A DNA stretch of 64,000 nucleotides from Rhizobium sp. BK196 (GTDB lineage: Bacteria; Pseudomonadota; Alphaproteobacteria; Rhizobiales; Rhizobiaceae). The notes beneath the pieces were generated by a model. It was not told the DNA's origin and made no database searches. It saw only the letters and a program-made list of their open reading frames with translations. Below, in pieces: positions 35,727 to 44,652 of this stretch. The position numbers and the translations under genes were made by a program. The stretch lies in NCBI RefSeq assembly GCF_014193255.1, contig NZ_JACHZB010000002.1, positions 248,001-312,000 on the forward strand. Reading direction: 5' to 3'. Position 1 is the first letter of the stretch, and the number at the start of each line of letters is the position of its first letter.

Positions 35727-36683
35727 ATGAACGCGTTGAAAAAAATCCTTCTCGGCGAACAGGGTCTGGTGGTGATCTTCGCGATCGCCTTCGTGATCGT
35801 CTCGCTGACCGTGCCGAGCTTCCTGACCGAACGCAATATGCTGGGCCTCCTGCAGTCCGTGGTGACGATCGGCATCGTCGCCTGCACCATGATGTTCTGC
35901 CTTGCCTCACGCGACTTCGACCTCTCGGTCGGCTCCACTGTCGCCTTTTCCGGTATGATCGCCGTAATGGTGTCGAACTCGACCGGCTCCATTCCGCTTG
36001 GCCTGCTGGCAGCGCTCGTCTGCGGCAGCATCGTCGGCGTCGTCAACGGCGTGGTCATCGCCCGTTTCCGAATCAATGCGCTGATCACCACGCTCGCCAC
36101 TATGCAGATCGTCCGCGGCCTGGCGCTGATCGCGTCTGATGGCCGCGCCGTCGGTATCAACGATCCGGCCTTCTATCAGTTGGCGCTGTCGCGCTTCCTG
36201 ACGGTGCCGACGCCGATCTGGATCATGATCCTGCTTTTCATCGTTTTCGGCTTCGTGCTGAACCGCACCGTCTTCGGCAAGAACACTCTGGCGATCGGCG
36301 GCAATCCGGAGGCCTCGCGTCTCGCCGGCGTCAATGTGGTCAATATGCGTATCTGGATCTTCGCGCTGCAGGGTCTCGTCTGCGCCATCGCCGGCATCTT
36401 GCTTGCCTCGCGCATCACCTCCGGCCAGCCGAATGCGGCCACGGGGCTTGAGCTTTCCGTCATCTCGGCTTGCGTGCTCGGTGGCGTGTCGCTTGCCGGC
36501 GGACGGGCGGCGATGACCGGCGTGATCGTCGGCGTGCTGATCATGGGCATTGCCGAAAACGTCATGAACCTGCTCAACATTCAGGCCTTCTATCAATATG
36601 TGGTGCGCGGTCTTATTCTTCTGATCGCGGTCCTGCTCGACAATATGCGCTCGTCGGCCGCCGGGCGCGGCAGTCGTGCGTGA
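35727..36683 (+). CDS. araH: L-arabinose-type ABC transporter permease
   Basis: 318-residue CUT2 permease, mostly TM helices; conserved segments FCLASRDFDLSVGSTVAFSGM, GVVNGVVIARFRINALITTLATM and ISACVLGGVSLAGGRAAMTGV. ATG 35727 (MNALKKILLGEQG) has AGGAAGAG upstream; the frame open from 35607 overlaps araG and is not used. Confidence 0.9.
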   Translation: MNALKKILLGEQGLVVIFAIAFVIVSLTVPSFLTERNMLGLLQSVVTIGIVACTMMFCLASRDFDLSVGSTVAFSGMIAVMVSNSTGSIPLGLLAALVCGSIVGVVNGVVIARFRINALITTLATMQIVRGLALIASDGRAVGINDPAFYQLALSRFLTVPTPIWIMILLFIVFGFVLNRTVFGKNTLAIGGNPEASRLAGVNVVNMRIWIFALQGLVCAIAGILLASRITSGQPNAATGLELSVISACVLGGVSLAGGRAAMTGVIVGVLIMGIAENVMNLLNIQAFYQYVVRGLILLIAVLLDNMRSSAAGRGSRA

Positions 36684-36788
36684 TGATCGGATTTCTTGGG
36701 AGAAGCCGGCTGAGCCTGCGGTTGCGCATTGATGAGAAAGCATGGCGCTGCTCATGGTGACAACGAGACCAGCGGCACGGGGGGCATT

Positions 36789-37562
36789 ATGAGCACGCGA
36801 TCGGGACTTCTGCGAACGGGAAGTGCGGTGGCCAACCCAGAACAGGGACGGCGCACGGTGCGCGAGGAGCTGTTGAAAAAGCTCATCAGGCAGATCGTGT
36901 CCGGTGACATTGCCGAAGGCTCGTTGCTTCCGAATGAAGCCGAGCTCTCAGAGGTCTATGGCGTCAGCCGCACCAGTCTTCGGGAGGCGATGCAATATCT
37001 GTCCGCTCTTGGCATGATCCGCTCCCGCACGCGTGCCGGCACCAGCGTGCTGCCACGCGAGAACTGGAACTATCTCGATCCGATGGTCCTCGATGCGACG
37101 CTCGAATTCAGTGACGACCGCAGTTTTTACGATTCGCTTCTCGACGCCCGCCAGCTGCTGGAGCCGGCCGCCGCCGCACAGGCCGCTGCCAACGCCACAG
37201 CCAGGCAGCTCGCCCAGATCGCCGCAGCCTTCGAGGACATGGTGGCTGCCAACGCCCGCGACAACGAGGCCTGGAGCCAGGCCGACCTCGAATTCCACTC
37301 CGCCATCATCAATGCCAGCGGCAACTGGGTCTTCCGCCAGTTTGCCACCGCCATCCGCGCCGCCCTGCTCGCAAGCTTCCGCCTGACCAATCGGGCAAGC
37401 CAGAGCCATGATTACGCGATCGCCCGGCATCAGGACGTGCTTGATGCTATCCGCATGCGGCGGCCCGACGCGGCGCGTTTTGCCATGGAGCAGCTGATCG
37501 GCACGGCGCGGATGGAACTGAGCGACGCCTTGCGTGTCGGCAAGCCGGGCAAGCAGCAATAG
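36789..37562 (+). CDS. GntR-family regulator, FadR/FCD type
   Basis: 257 residues. HTH around residues 25-85 (VREELLKKLIRQIVSGDIAEGSLLPNEAELSEVYGVSRTSLREAMQYLSALGMI) and an FCD domain with His in DLEFHSAIINASGN and later ARHQDVLDAI. Such regulators sense sugar acids or sugars. It lies 105 bp after araH on the same strand and is a good candidate regulator of araFGH. ATG 36789 is preceded by GGGGGG; an in-frame ATG 60 bases earlier adds an unlikely extension. Confidence 0.86.
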   Translation: MSTRSGLLRTGSAVANPEQGRRTVREELLKKLIRQIVSGDIAEGSLLPNEAELSEVYGVSRTSLREAMQYLSALGMIRSRTRAGTSVLPRENWNYLDPMVLDATLEFSDDRSFYDSLLDARQLLEPAAAAQAAANATARQLAQIAAAFEDMVAANARDNEAWSQADLEFHSAIINASGNWVFRQFATAIRAALLASFRLTNRASQSHDYAIARHQDVLDAIRMRRPDAARFAMEQLIGTARMELSDALRVGKPGKQQ

Positions 37563-37661
37563 GCACCGCTGGTCTCCTGCCGAGGTGGAGGAACATTCAA
37601 AATTCCATCTGCCGACAGAAAGTATATTCATTTCCCTTTCCGGATCCGCTAGTAGACGGTC

Positions 37662-38399
37662 ATGAGCTCTACTGCTTCAAAGGACGATGAGCGCGTGGAA
37701 GAGGCCGAAAAACTGCAAACGCACAGGCGCGGCTCCGGCGTATCGACGGTCTATGAGACGCTTCGAAACGAGATCATCGAGCTGAAATTGCCGCCGGGCA
37801 GCCCGATCGACGAGCAGCAATTGTCCGATCGTTTTGCGCTGTCGCGCACGCCGATCCGCGAAGCCCTGGTGCGGCTTGCCGCCGAAGGTCTGATCACCAC
37901 GCTCACCAACCGCGCGACGATCGTTTCGAACATCGATTTCCTCGGCCTGCCGGAATTTTTCGATGCGCTGACGCTAATGTACCGGGTCACCACCCGGCTC
38001 GCGGCTGCCAATTACGCCGACGGCGATATCGCCGCCATCCTTGTGCAGCAGAAGGCTTTCGAGGCGGCGGTCATCAGCCGCGATGTGCTTGGCATGATTT
38101 CGACCAATCGCGACTTCCATATCGCGATCGCCCAAGCCGGCCGGAACAGATATTACGTCGAGCTTTTCACCCGGCTGCTGGATGAAGGCCGCCGCATTCT
38201 GAGGCTCTACTATTCTTCCTTCAACGATGTGCTGCCGCGCCAATATGTCGGCGAGCACGAGGAGATGATCCAGGCGATCATCAATCGCGACGTGACGCTG
38301 GCCGACAGCCTGGCATCTGCTCACGCTGATCAGATCGTCGGCCAAATCCGCTCCTACATCACCGCCGATTCCCGCCAGAACGCGACGCTGGCGCTTTAG
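37662..38399 (+). CDS. GntR-family regulator, FCD type
   Basis: 245 residues. HTH after a ~27-residue hydrophilic lead (TVYETLRNEIIELKLPPGSPIDEQQLSDRFALSRTPIREALVRLAAEGLI) and FCD domain with metal-site candidates in TNRDFHIAIAQAGRN and GEHEEMIQAI...SAHADQI. It directly precedes the DapA-family gene at 38555, with a perfect TTGTCGACAA palindrome between, so it probably controls that gene. Confidence 0.85.
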   Translation: MSSTASKDDERVEEAEKLQTHRRGSGVSTVYETLRNEIIELKLPPGSPIDEQQLSDRFALSRTPIREALVRLAAEGLITTLTNRATIVSNIDFLGLPEFFDALTLMYRVTTRLAAANYADGDIAAILVQQKAFEAAVISRDVLGMISTNRDFHIAIAQAGRNRYYVELFTRLLDEGRRILRLYYSSFNDVLPRQYVGEHEEMIQAIINRDVTLADSLASAHADQIVGQIRSYITADSRQNATLAL

Positions 38400-38471
38400 T
38401 CACCGCAAAACACCCGCACCATTATAGCAGTGCTTAGCTCAGCGTTGAGGAGAAGTCGTTCTGTATTTTTA

Positions 38472-38481
38472 TTGTCGACAA
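38472..38481. promoter_or_regulatory. Palindrome TTGTCGACAA, candidate operator
   Basis: Perfect 10-bp palindrome 74 bp before the DapA-family ATG (38555), between it and the GntR gene. GntR regulators often bind short TTGTnnACAA-like palindromes. Regulator assignment is inference. Confidence 0.45.
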
Positions 38482-38554
38482 GAAGTCGGCAAGATGCTAA
38501 ATGCCCCCTCAACCCCACTGTCCGGGGAGTTTTCAAGAGAACGAGAGATAGGCG

Positions 38555-39496
38555 ATGACTGGTTCCGTATTCCAAGGCTGCATTCCGGCGCTCATGACGC
38601 CCTGCCACGATGATCGTAGCCCCGACTTCGATGCGCTTGCCCGCAAAGGCAAAGAACTGGTCAGCCTCGGCATGTCCGCCGTCGTCTATTGCGGCTCGAT
38701 GGGCGACTGGCCGCTCCTGACCGACGAACAGCGCCAGGAAGGCGTCAAGCGCCTGGTCGAGGCGGGTGTTCCCGTCATCGTCGGCACCGGTGCCGTCAAC
38801 ACCAAGTCGGCCGTCGCACATGCCGCTCATGCGGCGGCTGTGGGTGCCAAGGGGTTGATGGTCATTCCCCGCGTTCTGTCGCGCGGTTCGTCCGTTTCGG
38901 CCCAGCGGGACCATTTCTCGGCGATCCTCGGAGCGGCCAAGGGCCTGCCGGCGGTCATCTACAATAGCCCCTATTACGGTTTTGCGACGCGCGCCGACCT
39001 GTTCTTCGATCTGCGCTCCCGCTTCTCTAACCTCGTCGGCTTCAAGGAGTTCGGCGGCAAGAGCGACATGACCTATGCGGCCGAAAACATCACGTCGGGC
39101 GATGATGCGCTGACGCTGATGGTCGGCGTCGATACCGGCGTCTATCACGGCTTTGTCAATTGCGGGGCAGGCGGCGCCATCACCGGCATCGGCAACGCGC
39201 TGCCGAAGGAAGTGCTGCATCTCGTTTCGCTCTGCGAACAGGCAGCCAAGGGCGATGCGGCTGCCCGCAGCGCCGCCCGCGAGCTCGAAGAGGCGCTGAT
39301 GGTTCTGTCGACCTATGACGAAGGTCCAGATCTCGTGCTGCACTACAAGTATCTGATGGTGCTGAACGGCGAGAAGGAATACACGCTGCATTTCAACGAG
39401 ACCGACAAGCTCAGCAATTCGCAGCGCCGTCACCTCGAAAACCAGTATCGCCTGTTCAAGACCTGGTACGCTGCGCGTTATCCGAACGCCGCCTGA
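38555..39496 (+). CDS. DapA-family enzyme, 1-pyrroline-4-hydroxy-2-carboxylate deaminase-like
   Basis: 313-residue Schiff-base aldolase-fold enzyme with Lys164 (GFKEFGG) and Tyr136 (VIYNSPYYGF). The opening CIPALMTPC, VVYCGSMGDWPLLT, VIPRVLSRGSSVSAQ, and GVDTGVYHGFVNCGAGGAITGIGN recall, from memory, the HypD/LhpC deaminases of hydroxyproline catabolism, which convert 1-pyrroline-4-hydroxy-2-carboxylate to 2-oxoglutarate semialdehyde. 2-keto-3-deoxy-L-arabonate dehydratase, also of this family, is the alternative because araFGH lies upstream. Followed by a strong hairpin. Confidence 0.7.
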   Translation: MTGSVFQGCIPALMTPCHDDRSPDFDALARKGKELVSLGMSAVVYCGSMGDWPLLTDEQRQEGVKRLVEAGVPVIVGTGAVNTKSAVAHAAHAAAVGAKGLMVIPRVLSRGSSVSAQRDHFSAILGAAKGLPAVIYNSPYYGFATRADLFFDLRSRFSNLVGFKEFGGKSDMTYAAENITSGDDALTLMVGVDTGVYHGFVNCGAGGAITGIGNALPKEVLHLVSLCEQAAKGDAAARSAARELEEALMVLSTYDEGPDLVLHYKYLMVLNGEKEYTLHFNETDKLSNSQRRHLENQYRLFKTWYAARYPNAA

Positions 39497-39514
39497 GGCT
39501 ATCAAAGCGCTACT

Positions 39515-39539
39515 GGCCTCGCAGTCCTGTTGCGAGGCC
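39515..39539 (+). terminator. Hairpin after the DapA-family gene
   Basis: Perfect 9-bp stem GGCCTCGCA (39515-39523) with TGCGAGGCC (39531-39539), 7-base loop, 18 bp beyond the stop. No clear U-tract follows (GTTCAAG), so it may be an atypical terminator. Confidence 0.55.
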
Positions 39540-40013
39540 GTTCAAGACAGGCGCCGCCCATCACCTATTCACCGTGCCCGAAGCAAACGAATTGCTTCCA
39601 AGCTTCAGATACCGAAGGCTTTAGCGATCTGCGCATCTGATGAAGGGCGCAATGACGGTGGAGCTGGCTAGACTCAAGAACTACCTTTGAATGCCTCATG
39701 GCGGAAGCGCCCATGGTTGCCTCTCGCGGAGAGAGCGAGCCGACCGGAGGCATGATCCTCAGACCATCACCACAGTCCGTTCGGAAACCTCCTCGCGAAC
39801 GCGATCGCCTCCATTGCCAGGAGATCCTGGCATTTTCACGCGGAACCAGCGTTTTAGTTCTGAAGCGAGCCTGGCCGGTAGCACGTGCGAAACGCCAATT
39901 CCTGAACACCGATTACTTCTCCCTTAACGCTTGTTTGCTGCCGAGATCTCGAAAGCCGCGTTGGCCGCCGCCGCGACGGCTTCAAAGATTGTATAATTGT
40001 TGATCTAATTAAT

Positions 40014-40030
40014 GTGTACGCAAAGTACAC
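40014..40030. promoter_or_regulatory. Inverted repeat GTGTAC-N5-GTACAC, candidate GntR operator
   Basis: GTGTAC (40014-40019) and GTACAC (40025-40030) form a 17-bp palindrome immediately upstream of the -35 box, 64 bp before the GntR ATG. Likely site of the GntR protein encoded next. Confidence 0.6.
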
Positions 40031-40036
40031 AATTTA

Positions 40037-40064
40037 TTGACTCCTGACGCAACCGGTGTATCGT
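40037..40064 (+). promoter_or_regulatory. Promoter of the GntR-DapA-ALDH operon
   Basis: TTGACT (40037-40042), 16-bp spacer, TATCGT (40059-40064). The -10 is weak; position next to the operator supports it. Confidence 0.45.
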
Positions 40065-40093
40065 CTGCCGCAAGGAACGAGGAGCGAGCCCGA

Positions 40094-40810
40094 ATGGCCA
40101 AGGCGACCAAGAGCAACCTGTACGAAGATTTGAAACGACAGATTCTGACGATGGAACTCGATCCCGACGCCGATCTCGACGAGGTCAGCCTAAGTGAGCG
40201 CTACGGCCTGTCGCGAACGCCGGTTCGGGATATTTTCCGCCGGCTGGCCGGGGAGGGCTATATAGACATTCGCGAAAATCGAGGCGCGCGGGTCATTCCG
40301 ATGAACCATGCGACGCTGCGCAACTTCTTCCTCGTCGCTCCGATGATCTATGCCGCGATCGGAAGACTGGCCGTGCAGAATTTCAAGCCAGCTCAGCTCG
40401 CCGACCTCAAGCAGACGCAGGAACGCTTTCGCACTGCCAGCAGCAATATGGACGCGCTGGCAATGGTTCTCGAAAACAATCGCTTTCATGAGATCTTCGG
40501 CGAGATGTCGGCGAATGCTTATCTGCAGCCGAGCCTAGGTCGCCTCCTCATCGATCACGCCCGGATCGGGCACACCTTCTTTCGTCCGCGCAACGAAGAC
40601 ATGAAGAGGCGTTTACAGCTGGCTGTCGATCATCACGACGGCTTCATCGAAGCGTTGGGCGCACACGACGAGGACACTGTCGTCGATCTTGTTTTCGAAC
40701 ATTGGGAACTCTCGCGCGAGAACATGGAGATGTTCATTGCTCCGCAGGGGCTGAAGGCGGATTCCCCGGTTGGCGGTCCCGTCACGCAATCATTGGAGAA
40801 GTCATCGTGA
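40094..40810 (+). CDS. GntR-family regulator, FCD type
   Basis: 238 residues: HTH (NLYEDLKRQILTMELDPDADLDEVSLSERYGLSRTPVRDIFRRLAGEGYI) and FCD domain with candidate ligands in LENNRFHEIFGEM and AVDHHDGFIEAL. ATG 40094 follows GAGGAG; the in-frame ATG at 40037 falls inside the -35 box and is rejected. It heads a ten-gene co-directional block and overlaps the next gene (GTGA). Confidence 0.86.
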   Translation: MAKATKSNLYEDLKRQILTMELDPDADLDEVSLSERYGLSRTPVRDIFRRLAGEGYIDIRENRGARVIPMNHATLRNFFLVAPMIYAAIGRLAVQNFKPAQLADLKQTQERFRTASSNMDALAMVLENNRFHEIFGEMSANAYLQPSLGRLLIDHARIGHTFFRPRNEDMKRRLQLAVDHHDGFIEALGAHDEDTVVDLVFEHWELSRENMEMFIAPQGLKADSPVGGPVTQSLEKSS

Positions 40811-41721
40811 AGTTCGAGGGGATATATACGCCGGCCGTGACGCCGCTCGACGACAGCGGACAGATCGACCGGAAAGCTTTTGCGGCCGTGCTGGAATCTC
40901 TCATCGACGCGGGCGTTCATGGCATCATCGTCGGCGGGTCGACAGGTGAATACTATGCTCAGACCAGTCAAGAGCGTTTTGACCTCGCGTCTTACGCAAA
41001 GGACGTCCTCGGCGGCCGGACCCCTCTCATCGTCGGCACCGGCGCTACCCGCACCGAGGATTCTGTCGAGTACGCCAAGGCTGCCAGGCAGATTGGTGCA
41101 GATGCCATCCTTGTTTCATCGCCACCTTACGCGCTGCCCACCGAGCGGGAAAATGCAATTCATGCACTGACCGTCGACCGCGCAGCGAACTTGCCCATCA
41201 TGCTCTACAACTACCCGGCGCGGATGGGCGTCATGATGGGTGAGGAATATTTCTCGCGCGTCAGCAAATCGAAGAATGTCATCGCCATCAAGGAAAGCTC
41301 CGGCGACATGGGCAATCTGCATCTTCTTGCCCGGAAGTTTCCGCACATCTCGCTTTCCTGCGGCTGGGACGATCAGGCGCTCGAATTCTTCGCATGGGGT
41401 GCAAGGAGCTGGGTCTGTGCGGGTTCGAACTTCCTGCCCCGCGAGCACGTCGCTCTCTATGAGGCCTGTGTCATCGAGAGGAACTTCGACAAGGGCAGAG
41501 CGATCATGGCCGCGATGCTGCCGCTCATGGATTTCCTCGAATGCGGCAAGTTCGTCCAATCGATCAAGCACGGATGCGAGATCATCGGGCTGAGGACCGG
41601 CTCTGTGCGCGCTCCGCTCCGTCCTCTCAACTCTGAAGAAAAACGAACATTGCAGACCGTCGTCTCCACCTTGAAGCGCACGGTCGGCCAGATAACGTCG
41701 GGAGCCAATCGCCATGCATGA
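40807..41721 (+). CDS. DapA-family lyase/dehydratase
   Basis: 304 residues starting at GTG 40807, which overlaps the GntR stop; GGAG lies ahead. TIM-barrel aldolase of the dihydrodipicolinate synthase/N-acetylneuraminate lyase family: VGGSTGEYY (42-50), Tyr134 (MLYNYPARMG) and Schiff-base Lys162 (AIKESSGD). Within this operon it most likely cleaves or deaminates a keto acid made by the FAD oxidase, its product going to the aldehyde dehydrogenase. Exact reaction unknown. Only distantly like the gene at 38555. Confidence 0.82.
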   Translation: MKFEGIYTPAVTPLDDSGQIDRKAFAAVLESLIDAGVHGIIVGGSTGEYYAQTSQERFDLASYAKDVLGGRTPLIVGTGATRTEDSVEYAKAARQIGADAILVSSPPYALPTERENAIHALTVDRAANLPIMLYNYPARMGVMMGEEYFSRVSKSKNVIAIKESSGDMGNLHLLARKFPHISLSCGWDDQALEFFAWGARSWVCAGSNFLPREHVALYEACVIERNFDKGRAIMAAMLPLMDFLECGKFVQSIKHGCEIIGLRTGSVRAPLRPLNSEEKRTLQTVVSTLKRTVGQITSGANRHA

Positions 41722-43231
41722 ACCGTTGACTGCCGCTGAATACAAGGCGATCGCCGCCGACCTCAGATTTCCGGCAAATGCCTTCATCGACGGCTCTTTC
41801 TGCCCGGCGAAGTCGGGGCGTGTTTTCCGCTCCACGAACCCCGCGACCGGCGAAGTGCTCGCCGACATTGCGGCATGTGATGCGACCGACGTCGATCACG
41901 CTGTGCTCAAGGCCCGTCAATCCTTCGAGGACGGACGCTGGCGGCTGCGCTCACCCGGCGAGCGCAAGGAAATACTGCTCAAGCTCGCCAAGCTCATCGA
42001 GCGCAATCGTCATGAGCTTGCCGTCATGGAGAGCCTCGACAGCGGCAAGCCGATCCGGGAGTGCCAGACCGTCGATATACCGGATACGATCCATACGCTT
42101 CGCTGGCATGCCGAACTGATCGACAAGCTCTACGACAACGCGGCGCCGGTTGGAGCGAATGCGCTGGCCATGATCGTGCGCGAACCGATCGGCGTGGTCG
42201 GATGCGTTCTGCCGTGGAACTTTCCGCTGCTGATGCTTGCCTGGAAGATCGGCCCGGCGCTCGCCGCCGGATGTTCCATCATCGTCAAGCCTGCCGAAGA
42301 CACGACGCTGACCACGCTGCGTATCGCCGAACTCGCCCACGAGGCCGGCGTGCCTGCGGGCGTTTTCAATGTGGTGACGGGAAGCGGCAAGGAGGTTGGC
42401 GAGCCGCTCGGCATGCATATGGACGTCGACATGATCGCCTTCACCGGATCGACGCCGACGGGCCGGCGGTTTCTGCGGTATGCCGCGGATTCCAACCTCA
42501 AGAAGGTGGTGCTCGAATGCGGCGGCAAGAACCCGGCGGTCGTCCTCGACGATGTGGAGGATCTCGATCTCGTCGCCGAACAGGTCGTCAATGGCGCCTT
42601 CTGGAATATGGGCGAGAACTGCTCGGCCACGTCGCGTCTGATCGTTGACGCCAAGGTGAAGGACGAATTGCTGCAGCGGATCGGCGCCTATATGCGGGAG
42701 TGGCGGACCGGCGATCCGCTCGATCCGGAAAACCGGATCGGCGCGCTCGTGAGCAAGGCCCATTTCGAGAAGGTTACGTCCTTCCTCGACGATGCAAGGA
42801 AGGAAAAGCTCTCGCTCGCCCATGGCGGCCAAACGCGCGACGGCGTCTTTGTTGAACCGACGGTCGTTGACGGCGTGACACGTTCTAGCCGGCTGTTCCA
42901 GGAAGAAATCTTCGGGCCGGTTCTTTCGGTCACGACCTTCAACACGATTGCCGAGGCAGTCTCCCTTGCCAACGACACGAATTATGGACTAGCGGCGTCG
43001 GTCTATACCGGAAGCCTTCGCAGCGCGATCAAGCTCTCGCGCGAAATCAGGGCGGGCGTCGTGACGGTAAACTGCTTCGGCGAGGGCGACGCGACCACGC
43101 CGTTCGGCGGTTATAAGGAATCCGGCTTCGGCGGCCGCGACAAGTCGGCATTCGCCCACGACAATTACTGCGAGCTGAAGACCATCTGGATCGACGTGTC
43201 GGATCGGTCCGTCGACGAGACAGTCAGATGA
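41714..43231 (+). CDS. Aldehyde dehydrogenase, PuuC/betaine-aldehyde dehydrogenase-like
   Basis: 505-residue NAD(P)-dependent ALDH. Oxyanion Asn169 (LPWNFP), Lys192 (VKPAED), Glu268 (LECGGKNP) and nucleophile Cys303 (MGENCSATSR) are in place; the C-terminal TPFGGYKESGFGGRDKSAFAHDNYCELKTIWI resembles E. coli PuuC. Overlaps the DapA-family gene by 8 bp and the FAD oxidase by 4 bp. Probably oxidises an amino-aldehyde or keto-semialdehyde. Confidence 0.88.
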   Translation: MHEPLTAAEYKAIAADLRFPANAFIDGSFCPAKSGRVFRSTNPATGEVLADIAACDATDVDHAVLKARQSFEDGRWRLRSPGERKEILLKLAKLIERNRHELAVMESLDSGKPIRECQTVDIPDTIHTLRWHAELIDKLYDNAAPVGANALAMIVREPIGVVGCVLPWNFPLLMLAWKIGPALAAGCSIIVKPAEDTTLTTLRIAELAHEAGVPAGVFNVVTGSGKEVGEPLGMHMDVDMIAFTGSTPTGRRFLRYAADSNLKKVVLECGGKNPAVVLDDVEDLDLVAEQVVNGAFWNMGENCSATSRLIVDAKVKDELLQRIGAYMREWRTGDPLDPENRIGALVSKAHFEKVTSFLDDARKEKLSLAHGGQTRDGVFVEPTVVDGVTRSSRLFQEEIFGPVLSVTTFNTIAEAVSLANDTNYGLAASVYTGSLRSAIKLSREIRAGVVTVNCFGEGDATTPFGGYKESGFGGRDKSAFAHDNYCELKTIWIDVSDRSVDETVR

Positions 43232-44574
43232 CACGGCACGTCGTCAAACGGCTGCCGGTCGACACCGGCGTTTCAGGTTGGGAAGCGATAAGCCAACGCG
43301 GCTTGCCAACCAAGGCACTCGACAGTGATATCACCGCCGACTGGCTGATTATCGGCGGTGGCTTTGCCGGGTTGTCGGCGGCACGCCGCCTCTTACAGCA
43401 CCGCCCAGAGGACAAGATCGTCGTCCTCGACGCGCGGGAGTTAGCCAAAGGGCCGGCAGGTCGCAATTCCGGTTTCATGATCGACGTGCCGCACAATCTG
43501 TCGTCGGGCGAATATTCGGTTGCGGACGAAACCTCCACGAAGGCGGAGATCGCACTGAACCGGCTGGCGATTGCCTTCGCAGCCGGTGTCGCAGCCGAAT
43601 TCGGGCTATCCAAGGAAACGTTCGATCCATCCGGAAAGGTCAACGCCGCCGCTTCGGACAGGGGGCTGGCGCTGAACGACAATTACCGGCGTTCGCTGGA
43701 AAGGATCGGCGAGGATCACCGTGTTCTCGACGCCGACGACATGCGTCGAATGACCGGGACGACCTATTATCGTGGCGGCCTTTATACGCCGGGCGCGGTG
43801 ATGATCCAGCCAGCCGACTATATCCGTGGCCTGGCGCGCGGATTGCACGAGAGGGTCTCCATTTTCGAGCATTCACCGGTCCTGGAACTCTCGCGGGAAG
43901 GTCGCCACTGGAAGGCCCGCTCCAACCGCGGATCGGTCTCAGCACCCAAGGTCATACTCGGCGTAAACGGCCATATCGAAAGCTTCGGCCACTTTCGCGG
44001 CCGGCTGATGCACATCTTCACCTATGCATCGATGACATCAGCCTTTTCTCAAAACGAATTCGGCACCACGGTCACCGGCATCGATCGCTGGGCGCTGCTG
44101 CCTGCCGACCCGATGGGCGCAACTGTCCGAAAGATCACATCGAATGGCCGCTCCCGCATCGTGATCCGCACGCGCTTCACCTATGACCCGGGCCTTAAGG
44201 TTTCCGAGCGGCGCGTTGCCGGGATCGCTGCCGAGCAGCGGCGGTCGTTCGATGCGCGCTTTCCGCAGATGGAAGGCCTGCCCCTGGAGTTCAGCTGGGC
44301 GGGTGCGTTGTGTCTCAGCCGGAATCATGTTCCGGCCTTCGGCGAAGTGGAGGAGGGGCTTTATTCGGCCTGCTGCGAGAACGGCCTTGGAACTGTCAAG
44401 AGTACGCTTGCCGGCATGATGGCCGCCGATCTCGCGGCAGGCGTCGGCAGCCCGCAGCTCGACCAATACAGAAACCAGCCGGAGCCGACCAGGCTGCCGC
44501 CCGAGCCTTTCGCATGGCTCGGCGTCAATTCGGTCATTCGATTTCAGGAATTGCGTGCAGGCCGCGAGGGTTGA
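43228..44574 (+). CDS. FAD-dependent amine/D-amino-acid oxidoreductase (DAO family, PuuB-like)
   Basis: 448 residues. FAD-binding dinucleotide fold at residues 38-65 (ADWLIIGGGFAGLSAARRLL), RNSGFMIDVPHNL (substrate/FAD region) and the late ACCENGLGTVKSTLAGMMAADL segment closing the FAD site. Oxidises an amine or N-substituted amino acid to the imine or aldehyde. Its ATG overlaps the ALDH stop, so the two likely act consecutively. The transport genes follow after 78 bp. Confidence 0.85.
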   Translation: MTRHVVKRLPVDTGVSGWEAISQRGLPTKALDSDITADWLIIGGGFAGLSAARRLLQHRPEDKIVVLDARELAKGPAGRNSGFMIDVPHNLSSGEYSVADETSTKAEIALNRLAIAFAAGVAAEFGLSKETFDPSGKVNAAASDRGLALNDNYRRSLERIGEDHRVLDADDMRRMTGTTYYRGGLYTPGAVMIQPADYIRGLARGLHERVSIFEHSPVLELSREGRHWKARSNRGSVSAPKVILGVNGHIESFGHFRGRLMHIFTYASMTSAFSQNEFGTTVTGIDRWALLPADPMGATVRKITSNGRSRIVIRTRFTYDPGLKVSERRVAGIAAEQRRSFDARFPQMEGLPLEFSWAGALCLSRNHVPAFGEVEEGLYSACCENGLGTVKSTLAGMMAADLAAGVGSPQLDQYRNQPEPTRLPPEPFAWLGVNSVIRFQELRAGREG

Positions 44575-44652
44575 TCCATCGCCGCGCAATGTGAGGCTCA
44601 GCGGTTCGCAGGGCTTCACCAAAAATGGGAACAGGAACTAGGAGTAATAACA

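Larger units (their letters stand above)
39540..40093. other. Intergenic region upstream of the GntR-led operon
   Basis: About 550 bp. The left part shows no gene that I can support. The right end (39990-40065) is AT-rich and contains the operator and promoter listed separately. Confidence 0.45.

Noticed and set aside
39992..39997. TATAAT as a -10 box for the GntR-led operon
   Set aside because: No -35-like hexamer at 16-18 bp; the TTGACT-16-TATCGT pair beside the operator fits better.
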